The notes: generated from the sequence alone by a model not told the origin. A stretch of DNA of 64,000 nt from Aliamphritea hakodatensis (GCF_024347195.1 NZ_AP025281.1:1426001-1490000); one strand, 5' to 3'. Positions 17,208-27,127 are shown, numbered from the stretch's first letter. Numbers and translations: made by a program.

Positions 17208-18649
17208 TGACACAGTCAACAGTGACAAGACACGATGTACCCGAAATGCGTCGGATCCGGCGGATACACTTTGTCGGTATTGGCGGCGTCGGTATGTGCG
17301 GCATTGCCGAAGTCCTGCTGAACCAGGGATATCAGATCAGCGGTTCAGATATTAAAGTGTCTGCCACGACTGAGCATCTGGCCTCAATGGGCGCTGAAAT
17401 TTTTATTGGCCACAGTGAAGACAATATCACTGCCGCCAATGTTGTGGTGACGTCTACAGCTGTAAACGAAGAAAATCCTGAGGTAAAAGCAGCCCGTGAA
17501 CGCCGTATACCGGTGGTGCGCCGGGCGGAAATGCTGGCGGAGCTGATGCGTTACCGTCACGGTGTTGCTGTAGCCGGTACCCACGGTAAGACCACGACTA
17601 CAAGTCTGATTGCATCGGTAATGGCTGAAGGCAAGCTTGATCCGACCTTTGTGATTGGTGGCCGGCTAAACAGTGCAGGTACCAATGCCAAGTTGGGGGG
17701 GAGCCGCTATCTGGTCGCCGAGGCCGACGAGAGTGATGCGTCGTTTCTGCACCTTCAGCCGATGGTGGCAATTGTTACCAACATTGATGCCGACCATATG
17801 GATACCTATGGCGGTGATTTCGGCAAGCTGAAGAAAACCTTTGTGGATTTTCTGCATAACCTGCCGTTCTACGGGTTGGCGGTGTTGTGTAATGATGATC
17901 CGGTTGTCCGGGAAATTATGCCGGAAATCGGCCGCCCAACGGTGACCTACGGCATCGAGGAAGGGGCAGATTACCGCGCGGTCGATATCAGCCAGCACGG
18001 TATGCATACCCACTTTACCGTCACCCGTCCGGATGGCCGCCCTGATCTGCAGGTTACCCTGAATATGCCGGGGCACCACAATGTTCTCAATGCATTGGCA
18101 ACCATTGCCGTGGCCAGTGATGAAGGCATCGATGATGCCGCAATCAGTAAGGCGCTGGAAAACTTCCAGGGCGTCGGGCGCCGTTTTCAGGTGCTGGGTG
18201 ATATTCCTGTTGAAGGCGGCGACGTTATGCTGGTGGATGATTACGGCCACCACCCCCGTGAGGTTCAGGCAACGGTAAAAGCGGTTAAAGATGGCTGGCC
18301 GGACCGCCGTCTGGTAATGATTAACCAGCCGCACCGGTACAGCCGTACCCGTGATCTGTATGAAGATTTTGTTCAGGTCTTGTCTGATGTGGATGTGTTG
18401 TTATTGATGGAAGTCTACGCCGCCGGCGAAGAGCCGGTCGCAGGGGCGGACAGCCGCAGTCTGTGCCGCAGTATCCGTCAGCGTGGCAGCATTGATCCTG
18501 TGTTTGTTGAGTCACTGGATGCCGTCCCCGAAATCCTGAAAAACCTGTTGCAGCCGGGGGATTTATTGCTGACTCAGGGAGCCGGCGATATCACCGCACT
18601 GGCGCACCGGTTAGCGTCACTTGATCTGAGCACCGCACAGGAGAGCTGA
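17207..18649 (+). CDS. murC: UDP-MurNAc:L-alanine ligase
   Basis: MurC, 480 residues, starts the stem peptide by adding L-alanine to UDP-MurNAc. Motifs are HFVGIGGVGMCGIAEVL in the UDP-binding domain, the P-loop GTHGKTTTT, EADESDASF, and the DDYGHHPREV and QPHRYSRT elements. ATG 17207, seated in TAATG on the murG stop with GGAGGAAA upstream, is preferred over the in-frame ATG at 17186 inside murG. One base separates it from ddlB. Confidence 0.96.
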   Translation: MTQSTVTRHDVPEMRRIRRIHFVGIGGVGMCGIAEVLLNQGYQISGSDIKVSATTEHLASMGAEIFIGHSEDNITAANVVVTSTAVNEENPEVKAARERRIPVVRRAEMLAELMRYRHGVAVAGTHGKTTTTSLIASVMAEGKLDPTFVIGGRLNSAGTNAKLGGSRYLVAEADESDASFLHLQPMVAIVTNIDADHMDTYGGDFGKLKKTFVDFLHNLPFYGLAVLCNDDPVVREIMPEIGRPTVTYGIEEGADYRAVDISQHGMHTHFTVTRPDGRPDLQVTLNMPGHHNVLNALATIAVASDEGIDDAAISKALENFQGVGRRFQVLGDIPVEGGDVMLVDDYGHHPREVQATVKAVKDGWPDRRLVMINQPHRYSRTRDLYEDFVQVLSDVDVLLLMEVYAAGEEPVAGADSRSLCRSIRQRGSIDPVFVESLDAVPEILKNLLQPGDLLLTQGAGDITALAHRLASLDLSTAQES

Positions 18650-18650
18650 T

Positions 18651-19613
18651 ATGGCTGAATATCGTATTGATGCGCAGTTACAGGACCGTTTTGGCCGGGT
18701 TGCTGTAATTTATGGCGGGAATTCGGCAGAACGTTCGGTGTCCCTGAAGAGCGGTGCAGAAGTGCTGCAAGCCTTGCAGAATGCCGGTGTGAATGCGTTC
18801 GGTCTTGATTTATGCGGTGACGGTGAAAACCTGGTTGATGGTTTATCGCCGGTGCAGCAGTTAATGGATGCCGGTTTCGACCGGGCATTTCTGATCCTGC
18901 ACGGCCGCGGCGGTGAAGATGGCACTTTACAGGGACTGCTGGAAATTATGGGCAAACCCTATACCGGCAGCGGTGTGATGGCATCCTCACTGGGGATGGA
19001 TAAGGTCAAGTGTAAGCAAATATGGCAGGGGGCGGGCATGCCCACGCCTGCTTATGAATTGCTGACGGCTGACAGCGATTTCACCGCCGTTGCAGAACGG
19101 CTTGGTTTTCCGGTCATTGTTAAACCGGCTCATGAAGGTTCCAGTATCGGTATGAGTAAGGTCGCGGACATTGCCGGGCTGGAAGCCGCGTACGCTGAGG
19201 CGGTTAAATATGACCGGGCAGTGCTGGCTGAACAGTGGATTGAAGGGCCTGAGTTTACGGTCACTGTAATTAACGGTGAGGCATTGCCCGTTATCCGGCT
19301 GGAAACCCCGAATGATTTTTATGACTTTGAAGCTAAGTACCAGTCGGATGACACACAGTATCATTTTGATAACGAGCTGAGTGATGCTGAAGTAACTGAA
19401 CTTCAGTCACTGGCCGTGAATGCTTTCAATATGGTGGGCTGTAAAGACTGGGGCCGGGTTGATGTGATGCAGTTACCCGGCGTTGGGTTTCAGTTGCTGG
19501 AAGTGAATACGCTGCCGGGAATGACTGATCATAGTCTGGTGCCGATGGCGGGCCGGAAAGCCGGTATCAGTTTTGAAGCGCTGGTGGTTAAGATTTTACG
19601 GGGAACGTTGTAA
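18651..19613 (+). CDS. ddlB: D-alanine:D-alanine ligase
   Basis: An ATP-grasp ligase, 320 residues, that makes D-Ala-D-Ala for MurF. It shows VIYGGNSAERSVSL, HGRGGEDGTLQG, the ATP-binding PVIVKPAHEGSSIGMSKV segment, and the Mg-binding EVNTLPGMTDHSL near the end. The position between murC and ftsQ is the standard ddlB location. Full length. Confidence 0.95.
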   Translation: MAEYRIDAQLQDRFGRVAVIYGGNSAERSVSLKSGAEVLQALQNAGVNAFGLDLCGDGENLVDGLSPVQQLMDAGFDRAFLILHGRGGEDGTLQGLLEIMGKPYTGSGVMASSLGMDKVKCKQIWQGAGMPTPAYELLTADSDFTAVAERLGFPVIVKPAHEGSSIGMSKVADIAGLEAAYAEAVKYDRAVLAEQWIEGPEFTVTVINGEALPVIRLETPNDFYDFEAKYQSDDTQYHFDNELSDAEVTELQSLAVNAFNMVGCKDWGRVDVMQLPGVGFQLLEVNTLPGMTDHSLVPMAGRKAGISFEALVVKILRGTL

Positions 19614-19615
19614 GT

Positions 19616-20473
19616 ATGACGGCTGCAGAGCATCAGGATATCGCCAGCCCGGCGCCCAGAGGGGCATCGCGCACCCGGGCTAAAGCTGAGCCTGAATCTG
19701 TGGTCGCTGAAAAGCATACCTGGCGGTTATCAGTGTCCTGGCAAACTGACTGGTGGTTAAAGCCCGTCATTCTGCTGACCGCGGTGCTGGTGTTTGCTGC
19801 GCTGGCCGGCAGCGTTACCGAAAAGTTGTATATCTGGCTTGATCAGCCGGTTACCCATCTGACCGTTAAAGGGCAGACGCGTTTTCTGGATAAGACGGAT
19901 CTGGCGAATAAAAGCCTGGCGGCGGTAAATGGCGGCCTGATGTCGGCGGATATCAACCGGGTTAAAGCTGAAGCGCAGGCACATCCCTGGGTGTATCAGG
20001 TGAATGTGGAGCGTCAGTGGCCAGCAAGTCTGGTGCTTGAAGTAAAGGAAGAGGTTCCGGTGGCGCGCTGGGGAGGCAATGGCCTGCTGAACCATGAAGG
20101 GGATATTTTCTGGCCGGAAGGTTCTGCTACGTATCAGCAGTTACCTTTGCTTGAGGGGCCTTCCAGTAATACCGGGCAAATGATGGCACAGTATTACGAA
20201 CTGAGTCAGCGCTTACGGCATTTATCGTTACAGGTCGATTCTTTACAGATGGAAGCACGGGGGGCCTGGTCCCTGAAACTGAAAAACGGTGTGACTCTGG
20301 TACTCGGCCGTGAAGATTTAGTCGGCAGGCTGGAGCGGTTTGTCAGCCTGTATCAGTTGAGATTAAAAGATGATGTTGAGGCTGGTCGGATCGACCGGAT
20401 CGACGTTCGCTATGAAAATGGTGTGGCAGTCAAATGGCGGCCACAGCCGGAAAACGCTGCTGATTTAGGTTAA
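19616..20473 (+). CDS. ftsQ: Cell division protein FtsQ
   Basis: A 285-residue bitopic divisome protein. A cytoplasmic tail of about 42 residues precedes one membrane helix (WWLKPVILLTAVLVFAALAG). The periplasmic POTRA domain begins at VTHLTVKGQTRFL and is followed by the FtsQ/DivIB beta domain (VYQVNVERQWPASLVLEV, then NHEGDIFWPEG). It recruits FtsL and FtsB to the septum. Starts two bases after ddlB. Confidence 0.93.
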   Translation: MTAAEHQDIASPAPRGASRTRAKAEPESVVAEKHTWRLSVSWQTDWWLKPVILLTAVLVFAALAGSVTEKLYIWLDQPVTHLTVKGQTRFLDKTDLANKSLAAVNGGLMSADINRVKAEAQAHPWVYQVNVERQWPASLVLEVKEEVPVARWGGNGLLNHEGDIFWPEGSATYQQLPLLEGPSSNTGQMMAQYYELSQRLRHLSLQVDSLQMEARGAWSLKLKNGVTLVLGREDLVGRLERFVSLYQLRLKDDVEAGRIDRIDVRYENGVAVKWRPQPENAADLG

Positions 20474-20504
20474 GGCAGATTAGAGACAAGTGGGTAGGTA
20501 GTTC

Positions 20505-21764
20505 GTGAATGAGCCTGGAAATAATATGATTGTCGCCCTGGATATCGGTACCTCCAAGGTGGTCTGTCTGGTTGCAGAAATCAGTCCTGATGGAGGGATT
20601 GATATTGTTGGTATTGGCTCGCATGTATCCCGCGGTCTGAAACGCGGTGTGGTTGTAAATATCGAGTCAACCGTGCAGTCCATTCAGCGTGCAGTTGAAG
20701 AAGCTGAGTTAATGGCTGGCTGTAAAATTCACTCGGTTACAGTGGGTGTTGCGGGTAGCCATATTAAGAGTATGAACTCCCATGGCATCGTTGCTGTACG
20801 TGACCGGGAAGTGATGGATTATGACCTTGAGCGGGTGTTGGATGCTGCTCAGGCCGTGGCGATTCCTGCTGATGAAAAAATTATCCATATCCTGCCTCAG
20901 GAGTATGTGATTGATAATCAGGAAGGCATCCGTGAGCCGCTGGGCATGTCAGGGGTGCGTCTGGAAGCTAAGGTTCATCTGGTAACCGGTGCTGTGAATG
21001 CGGTACAGAATATTGAGAAGTGTGTCCAGCGCTGCGGCCTGGAAGTAGATAACAGTGTGCTGGAGCAACTGGCTTCCAGCTATTCGGTTCTCACTGAAGA
21101 TGAGAAAGAACTCGGTGTCTGCATGGTGGATATGGGGGGCGGTACGACGGATATTGCCGTATTTACAGCCGGTGCTATCCGCCATACCGCGGTTATTCCG
21201 ATTGCCGGTGATCAGGTGACCAATGATATAGCCATGGCGTTACGGACGCCGACACAGCATGCTGAAGATGTCAAAAAGAAGTATGCCTGCTGTCTGGCGC
21301 AGTTAACCGGTCCGGAAGAAATGATCAAGGTTGCCAGTGTCGGAGACCGTCCGGCCCGGGATTTATCCCGTCAGGCACTTGCTGAAGTGGTTGAACCCCG
21401 TTACGACGAGTTGTTTACCCTGATTCAGGCAGAACTGCGCCGCAGTGGATTTGAAGACATGATTGCTGCCGGCATTGTGCTTACCGGCGGCACTGCCAAG
21501 ATGGAAGGTGCTGTTGAACTGGCTGAGGAAGTGTTCCATATGCCGGTGCGTTTAGCATTGCCTAAAGGTGTCCGGGGTATGGAAGATATTCTTGCCAGCC
21601 CGATTTACGCCACCGGTATCGGGCTGTTACAGCATGCCCGGCGGGAGTTGCCTGCAGGTGGTGCGGAACGCAGTTTTAAAGCAGAGCATCCTGTTGGCGA
21701 ACCCCGGGAGCCGGCAGAGCCGCTGCTAAGCAGAATGAAAGCATGGTTTGCCAGAAATTTTTAA
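20505..21764 (+). CDS. ftsA: Cell division protein FtsA
   Basis: An actin-like ATPase, 419 residues, that tethers FtsZ to the membrane. Motifs are MIVALDIGTSKVV (phosphate 1), VDMGGGTTDIAVF (phosphate 2) and IVLTGGTAKMEG (adenosine). The C-terminal amphipathic helix MKAWFARNF provides membrane targeting. The start is taken as GTG 20505, giving a short leader before the first strand as in other FtsA proteins; ATG 20526 is the alternative. A 113-bp gap with a small hairpin separates it from ftsZ. Confidence 0.94.
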   Translation: MNEPGNNMIVALDIGTSKVVCLVAEISPDGGIDIVGIGSHVSRGLKRGVVVNIESTVQSIQRAVEEAELMAGCKIHSVTVGVAGSHIKSMNSHGIVAVRDREVMDYDLERVLDAAQAVAIPADEKIIHILPQEYVIDNQEGIREPLGMSGVRLEAKVHLVTGAVNAVQNIEKCVQRCGLEVDNSVLEQLASSYSVLTEDEKELGVCMVDMGGGTTDIAVFTAGAIRHTAVIPIAGDQVTNDIAMALRTPTQHAEDVKKKYACCLAQLTGPEEMIKVASVGDRPARDLSRQALAEVVEPRYDELFTLIQAELRRSGFEDMIAAGIVLTGGTAKMEGAVELAEEVFHMPVRLALPKGVRGMEDILASPIYATGIGLLQHARRELPAGGAERSFKAEHPVGEPREPAEPLLSRMKAWFARNF

Positions 21765-21789
21765 GTGTTTGTCCGGTAGTGACAGGCGC

Positions 21790-21804
21790 TGCCCCGTAGG
21801 GGCA
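21790..21804. other. Small hairpin in the ftsA-ftsZ gap
   Basis: TGCCCC and GGGGCA pair perfectly around a GTA loop, followed by AAAACG. No T tract, so it is not an intrinsic terminator. It may act as an mRNA processing or stability element ahead of ftsZ. Confidence 0.4.
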
Positions 21805-21877
21805 AAACGAAATTATAAGATATAAAGAGTTTACAGAAGCCGGTGTGGGTCAGGCACTGAATCTGGAGGAAAGGGAT

Positions 21878-23071
21878 ATGTTTGAATTAGTAAATGATCT
21901 CGCGCAGAACGCGGTGATTAAAGTAGTAGGCGTTGGTGGCGGTGGCGGCAACGCGGTTCAGCATATGGTATCAACAGATGTTGAAGGGGTTGATTTCATT
22001 TGTGCGAATACCGATGCACAGGCTCTGGACCGTATGCAGGCGAAAACCCTGTTACAGATCGGCGGGCAGATGACCAAAGGTCTGGGAGCCGGTGCAGATC
22101 CGAATATTGGCCGTAAAGCGGCCGTTGATGACCGTGAAAAAATTGCTGAGATGCTACACGGTGCTGATATGGTTTTCATTACTGCAGGGATGGGAGGCGG
22201 TACCGGTACAGGGGCCGCGCCGATTGTTGCAGAAGTGGCAAAAGAGCTGGGTATTCTGACCGTTGCCGTGGTCACCAAGCCGTTCCCGTTTGAAGGTAAG
22301 AAGCGGGTTCAGTACGCCGAAGACGGTATCCGTGAATTACGGGAGAATGTTGATTCACTGATCATCGTCCCGAATGAGAAACTGATGCAGGCTCTGGGTC
22401 GCCAGTGTACACTGATCAATGCTTTTAATGCGGCCAATGATGTGCTCAAAGGCGCGGTGCAGGGGATTGCCGATCTGATTATCCGTCCGGGGATGATCAA
22501 CGTTGACTTTGCGGACGTACGTACTGTGATGTCTGAAATGGGTACGGCCATGATGGGGTCCGGTACTGCCCGTGGTGAAAATCGTGGTACTGAAGCGGCC
22601 AGTGCGGCGATCAGCAGCCCGCTGCTGGAAGATATCGACCTGCACGGTGCACGGGGTATCCTGGTGAATATTACAGCCGGGCCTGATCTGGGGTTAGGTG
22701 AGTTTTCAGAAGTCGGTCAGGTGGTTGAAGAGATAGCTTCTGAGCAGGCTACCGTCGTAATTGGTACGGTAATCGATCCGACCCTTGAGGATGAAATCAA
22801 GGTTACGGTGGTTGCTACCGGCATTGATGGTGGCGCTGCTGTGGAAGAAACTGTGAAGGTTGTCAGCCAGAACCGTAAGCCGGATGGCAGCCTTGATCTG
22901 AAGCAGCTGGAAATGCCTGCAGTACTGCGCCGTAAGGGCGAAGATCTGCGGGCAGAAAATAATTTAGAGACCGCGGAACTATCCGCGCCAGCTGTGTCCA
23001 AAGAAAGTGATGGAGAGACCGATAGCGAATATCTTGATATTCCTACGTTTTTACGCCGTCAGGCAGATTAA
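21878..23071 (+). CDS. ftsZ: Cell division GTPase FtsZ
   Basis: The tubulin-like GTPase that forms the Z ring, 397 residues. It shows GVGGGGGNAVQHM at the N-terminus, the tubulin signature GGGTGTGAAP (near residue 106 onward), the synergy-loop region NVDFADVRTVMS, a variable linker, and the conserved C-terminal peptide DIPTFLRRQ that binds FtsA and ZipA. ATG 21878 with GGAGGAAAGG upstream is used; an earlier in-frame start at 21845 adds residues foreign to the family. Confidence 0.97.
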   Translation: MFELVNDLAQNAVIKVVGVGGGGGNAVQHMVSTDVEGVDFICANTDAQALDRMQAKTLLQIGGQMTKGLGAGADPNIGRKAAVDDREKIAEMLHGADMVFITAGMGGGTGTGAAPIVAEVAKELGILTVAVVTKPFPFEGKKRVQYAEDGIRELRENVDSLIIVPNEKLMQALGRQCTLINAFNAANDVLKGAVQGIADLIIRPGMINVDFADVRTVMSEMGTAMMGSGTARGENRGTEAASAAISSPLLEDIDLHGARGILVNITAGPDLGLGEFSEVGQVVEEIASEQATVVIGTVIDPTLEDEIKVTVVATGIDGGAAVEETVKVVSQNRKPDGSLDLKQLEMPAVLRRKGEDLRAENNLETAELSAPAVSKESDGETDSEYLDIPTFLRRQAD

Positions 23072-23134
23072 ACAGACAGTTCTGAACTGCAGATTTGATC
23101 AGGATTGAAGGCGAAAAATGCGCTGTAACCGGGA

Positions 23135-23164
23135 TTGCTGTAATGCAGCAAGTTTTGTTACAAT
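23135..23164 (+). promoter_or_regulatory. Probable lpxC promoter
   Basis: TTGCTG (23135-23140), an 18-bp spacer and TACAAT (23159-23164) lie 38 bases before the lpxC start. lpxC commonly has its own promoter at the end of the dcw cluster. Called by motif only. Confidence 0.5.
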
Positions 23165-23201
23165 GTCGGGTTAATATGCGACTCAAAATTTGGCAGAGAA
23201 T

Positions 23202-24113
23202 ATGATCGGACAACGCACGCTAAGAAACAGTATTAAAGCTACCGGAGTGGGGCTGCACACAGGACAGAAAGTTTACCTGACGCTGAAGCCTGCGCCGGTT
23301 AATACGGGCATTGTGTTTCGTCGGGTTGATATCGAACCTGCAGTAGAAATTCAGGCCAGTGCCAATAACGTAGGCGATACTACCCTGTCTACCAATTTGC
23401 AGAAGGGTGACGTACGTGTTTCTACGGTCGAGCATCTGTTGTCTGCGATGGCGGGTCTGGGGATTGATAATGCCTATGTTGAGCTGAGCGCTGAAGAAGT
23501 GCCGATTATGGATGGCAGCGCTGCGCCGTTCGTCTTCCTGATTCAGTCTGCGGGTATTGAAGAGCAGAGCGAGCCAAAACAGTTTATCCGTATTAAGCAG
23601 GAAGTGTCTGTTTCTATGGATGACAAAGTCGCAACCTTTAAACCGTTTGATGGCTTCAAAGTCGGGTTTACCATTGATTTTGATCATCCTGCGTTTGCCG
23701 GTCGCAATATGGAAGCCAGCCTGGATTTCTCAAGCACATCTTTTGTTAAAGAAGTAAGTCGCGCACGAACTTTTGGTTTCATGCGTGATATTGAGTACCT
23801 GCGTGCACAGAACCTTGCGTTGGGTGGCAGCATGGATAATGCGATTGTTGTGGATGATTACCGCATCCTTAACGAAGATGGCCTGCGATATGATGATGAG
23901 TTCGTGAAGCACAAAGTGCTTGATGCGGTAGGTGATCTGTACCTGCTGGGTAAGAGTCTGATTGGTGAATTCCATGGCTTTAAGTCCGGGCACTATTTAA
24001 ACAACCTGCTGTTACGTAAGTTGCTGGAAAATGAAGAAGCCTGGGAAGTGGTAACTTTTGAAGATCAGGACTCAGCTGTACCAATTTCATACCTGAAACC
24101 TATTCTGGCATAA
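23202..24113 (+). CDS. lpxC: UDP-3-O-acyl-N-acetylglucosamine deacetylase
   Basis: The committed step of lipid A synthesis: a zinc deacetylase of 303 residues in the cytoplasm. QRTLRNSIKATGVGLHTG opens the protein. Zinc ligands are seen in STVEHL (His78) and KHKVLDAVGD (His237, Asp241), one residue offset from E. coli. PIMDGSAAPFV is the conserved substrate segment. ATG 23202 matches the E. coli N-terminus; an in-frame TTG at 23190 is rejected. Followed by a strong terminator, so it ends the cluster transcript. Confidence 0.96.
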   Translation: MIGQRTLRNSIKATGVGLHTGQKVYLTLKPAPVNTGIVFRRVDIEPAVEIQASANNVGDTTLSTNLQKGDVRVSTVEHLLSAMAGLGIDNAYVELSAEEVPIMDGSAAPFVFLIQSAGIEEQSEPKQFIRIKQEVSVSMDDKVATFKPFDGFKVGFTIDFDHPAFAGRNMEASLDFSSTSFVKEVSRARTFGFMRDIEYLRAQNLALGGSMDNAIVVDDYRILNEDGLRYDDEFVKHKVLDAVGDLYLLGKSLIGEFHGFKSGHYLNNLLLRKLLENEEAWEVVTFEDQDSAVPISYLKPILA

Positions 24114-24149
24114 GGTAAAATTGCCTGCGGGCAGTGCAAAATATTGATT

Positions 24150-24176
24150 AAAACCGGGTTTAGGCCCGGTTTTTTT
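24150..24176 (+). terminator. Intrinsic terminator after lpxC
   Basis: AAACCGGG and CCCGGTTT pair perfectly around TTTAGG and run into a seven-T tract. It marks the end of the mraZ-lpxC cluster. Confidence 0.9.
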
Positions 24177-24204
24177 ATGTCTTTGAAAATATTCGCGGTT
24201 GAGA

Positions 24205-24234
24205 TTCAACTTATTGCCCCAATAGAGGTAGAAT
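24205..24234 (+). promoter_or_regulatory. Possible secA promoter
   Basis: A TAGAAT -10-like box at 24229-24234 follows a weak -35 (TTCAAC, 24205-24210) at 18 bp. It lies between the lpxC terminator and secA, where a promoter is needed, but the -35 match is poor. Confidence 0.35.
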
Positions 24235-24309
24235 GCTTGGCCAATAATAGTTTAGAACAGCGGCATGGATTTCAGCCGCTCACGTGTCTCAAGGGTTAAA
24301 AGTCACATT

Positions 24310-27045
24310 ATGCTCACCTCGATGTTAAAGAAAGTTTTTGGTAGTAAGAATGATCGTGAACTCAAGCGGATGGGAAAGATCGTTAAACAGATCAATGCCC
24401 TTGAAGCTAACCTTGAGTCTCTCAGTGATGAACAGCTGAAACTGAAGACTGAAGAATTCAAACAAAGACTGTCCGACGGACAGTCACTGGAACAGATCTT
24501 GCCGGAAGCCTTTGCGACCGTCCGCGAAGCGTCCAAGCGAGTGATGGGAATGCGTCACTTTGACGTGCAGTTTATCGGTGGTATCACCCTGCACGAAGGC
24601 AAGGTTGCAGAGATGCGTACCGGTGAAGGTAAAACACTGGTTGCAACAGCACCTGTTTATCTGCGAGCCCTGACCGGTAAAGGCGTTCATGTTGTCACGG
24701 TGAACGATTACCTGGCCAGCCGGGATGCCGAGTGGATGCGTCCGCTGTATGAAGCGCTGGGCTTAAGTGTCGGTGTGATTCTTTCCGGACAGGATCCTGA
24801 AAGTAAGCGTGCTGCCTATCAGTCGGATATTACCTATGGCACGAACAACGAGTTTGGTTTCGACTACCTGCGCGACAACATGGCGTTCAGCGTTGAAGAA
24901 AAAGTGCAGCGGGACTTTCATTACGCCGTAGTGGATGAAGTTGACTCCATTCTTATCGATGAAGCCCGTACGCCTCTGATCATTTCCGGCCCGGCTGAAG
25001 ACAGTTCTGAGCTTTACCGCCAGATGAATACGCTGATCCCGGGCTTACGCCGTTTTGAAGGTGAGATTGATCCGAAGAGCGAAGAAGAAGTTGATGGCGA
25101 TTTTGCGGTTGATGAGAAGAACAAGAGTGTTGAGCTGACTGAGCAGGGCCATCAGAAGATCGAAGAGGTTCTGGTTGAAAAAGGCATTCTGGGCGAAGGT
25201 GAGAGCCTGTACGCACCTCATAACCTGAGTCTGTTGCACCACGTGCTGGCGGCGCTTCGCGCGCATAATCTGTTCCAGCGGGATATTGATTACATTGTTC
25301 AGGACGGCCAGGTGGTCATCGTTGATGAGCATACCGGCCGGATCATGCCGGGCCGTCGCTGGTCTGAAGGTTTGCATCAGGCGGTTGAGGCGAAAGAAGG
25401 CGTACACATCAATCAGGAAAGCCAGACCCTGGCTTCCACGACCTTCCAGAACTACTTCCGTTTGTATGAAACGCTGGCCGGTATGACCGGTACAGCGGAT
25501 ACTGAAGCATTCGAGTTACGTCAGATTTATGCGCTAGATGTGGTAGTTATTCCGACGAACGTGTCGGTTGCACGAATTGATTATAACGATCTGGTGTTCC
25601 TGACGGTGGCTGAAAAGTACGAAGCCATTGTTAAGGAAATTGAAGAGTGTGTGAAACAGGAACGTCCGGTACTGGTTGGTACGGCGTCTGTTGAATCTTC
25701 AGAACTGATTTCTGCCTTCCTGACCAAGAAGAATGTTCCGCATAATGTCCTGAACGCTAAGAACCATGGCCGTGAGGCGGGTATCATTGCTGAAGCGGGT
25801 CGCCCGGGGGCAATTACCATTGCAACCAACATGGCTGGCCGTGGTACGGATATTGTGTTGGGCGGTAAGCTTGATGCGGCGCTTGCCAAACTTGAAAATC
25901 CTTCAGAAGATGAAATTGCTAAGGCAACAGCTGAGTGGCAACAGCGCCATGATGCGGTACTGGAAGCCGGTGGCTTACACATTATCGGTACGGAACGGCA
26001 TGAATCCCGCCGGATTGATAACCAGTTGCGTGGCCGTGCCGGCCGTCAGGGGGATAACGGTTCTTCCCGTTTCTTCCTGTCACTTGAAGATGATTTGATG
26101 CGTATCTTTGCTTCTGAGCGGGTACGTCAGTTCATGCAGGCGCTGGGGATGGAAAAAGGTGAGGCCATTGAACATAAGATGGTTTCCAATGCGATCGAAA
26201 AAGCGCAGCGCAAGGTAGAAGGCCGTAACTACGACATCCGTAAACAGTTGCTTGAATATGATGATGTTGCCAATGATCAGCGTCGTGCGGTGTACGAGCA
26301 GCGTAATGAGCTGATGGCCAGCAGTGATGTATCTGAAACGGTTACGGCTGTACGCAGTGAAGTGATTAATAAAGGCATTGATACCTTTATTGCACCTCAG
26401 AGTCTGGATGAGCAGTGGGATATCCCGGGGCTGGAGAAACATCTTGAAGGTGAGTTTGGTCTGCAGTTGCCGGTGCAGCAGTGGCTGGATACTGATGACT
26501 CTCTGCATGAAGAGTCCCTGCGTGCCAAAATCGAACAGCAAATTGTTGAAGACTATCAGGCGAAAGAAGCGATGGTCGGCCTGGATAACATGCGGACCTT
26601 TGAGAAGCAGGTTATGCTGCAGGTGCTGGATACTTTATGGAAAGAGCATCTTCAGGCAATGGACCTTCTGCGTCAGGGTATTCATCTGCGAGGCTATGCA
26701 CAAAAGAACCCGAAGCAGGAATACAAGCGCGAATCCTTTATCCTGTTTGAGCAGCTGCTGGAAAATATCAAGACTGACGTTGTGAAGGTTCTGAGCAATG
26801 TTCAGATCCGTCAGCCTGAAGAAATCGAAGCGATGGAACGTCAGCGCCGTGAACAGGCAGAACGTCAGCAGATGGATTTTAAACATGATGCTGAATCTGC
26901 AATGGGTAATGGTGTTGAAGGTGAGACTGCCGCAGAACCTGTTGCTGAAACCTTTGTGCGTGATGAGAAAAAGGTTGGCCGTAATGAGGCTTGTCCGTGC
27001 GGTTCCGGTAAGAAATATAAACAGTGTCACGGTAAATTAAACTGA
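24310..27045 (+). CDS. secA: Protein translocase ATPase SecA
   Basis: The motor of Sec-dependent export, 911 residues. Walker A is in MRTGEGKT with Lys108, the same position as in E. coli SecA, which supports ATG 24310 over the in-frame ATG at 24265. Also visible are DEVDSILIDEAR (Walker B), the ITYGTNNEFGFDYLRDN segment, NMAGRGTDIVLGG, HIIGTERHESRRIDNQLRGR and GRQGDNGSSRF. A C-terminal SEC-C zinc motif CPCGSGKKYKQCH binds SecB and ribosomes. No secM-like gene lies between lpxC and secA. Confidence 0.97.
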   Translation: MLTSMLKKVFGSKNDRELKRMGKIVKQINALEANLESLSDEQLKLKTEEFKQRLSDGQSLEQILPEAFATVREASKRVMGMRHFDVQFIGGITLHEGKVAEMRTGEGKTLVATAPVYLRALTGKGVHVVTVNDYLASRDAEWMRPLYEALGLSVGVILSGQDPESKRAAYQSDITYGTNNEFGFDYLRDNMAFSVEEKVQRDFHYAVVDEVDSILIDEARTPLIISGPAEDSSELYRQMNTLIPGLRRFEGEIDPKSEEEVDGDFAVDEKNKSVELTEQGHQKIEEVLVEKGILGEGESLYAPHNLSLLHHVLAALRAHNLFQRDIDYIVQDGQVVIVDEHTGRIMPGRRWSEGLHQAVEAKEGVHINQESQTLASTTFQNYFRLYETLAGMTGTADTEAFELRQIYALDVVVIPTNVSVARIDYNDLVFLTVAEKYEAIVKEIEECVKQERPVLVGTASVESSELISAFLTKKNVPHNVLNAKNHGREAGIIAEAGRPGAITIATNMAGRGTDIVLGGKLDAALAKLENPSEDEIAKATAEWQQRHDAVLEAGGLHIIGTERHESRRIDNQLRGRAGRQGDNGSSRFFLSLEDDLMRIFASERVRQFMQALGMEKGEAIEHKMVSNAIEKAQRKVEGRNYDIRKQLLEYDDVANDQRRAVYEQRNELMASSDVSETVTAVRSEVINKGIDTFIAPQSLDEQWDIPGLEKHLEGEFGLQLPVQQWLDTDDSLHEESLRAKIEQQIVEDYQAKEAMVGLDNMRTFEKQVMLQVLDTLWKEHLQAMDLLRQGIHLRGYAQKNPKQEYKRESFILFEQLLENIKTDVVKVLSNVQIRQPEEIEAMERQRREQAERQQMDFKHDAESAMGNGVEGETAAEPVAETFVRDEKKVGRNEACPCGSGKKYKQCHGKLN

Positions 27046-27100
27046 TGATGCATTTCGAAGCTGCCTGAACCAGGTGGCTTCGGTAAAACATGTTTAACTT

Positions 27101-27127
27101 AAGAAAGCAGCCTGGCTGCTTTCTTTT
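27101..27127 (+). terminator. Intrinsic terminator after secA
   Basis: AGAAAGCAG and CTGCTTTCT pair around CCTGG and run into a short T stretch. It sits 18 bases before the argJ start, so argJ would need read-through or a promoter overlapping this region. Confidence 0.7.

Noticed and set aside
17666..18334. 222-codon minus-strand reading frame
   Set aside because: Antisense to the central part of murC; no start context or motif.
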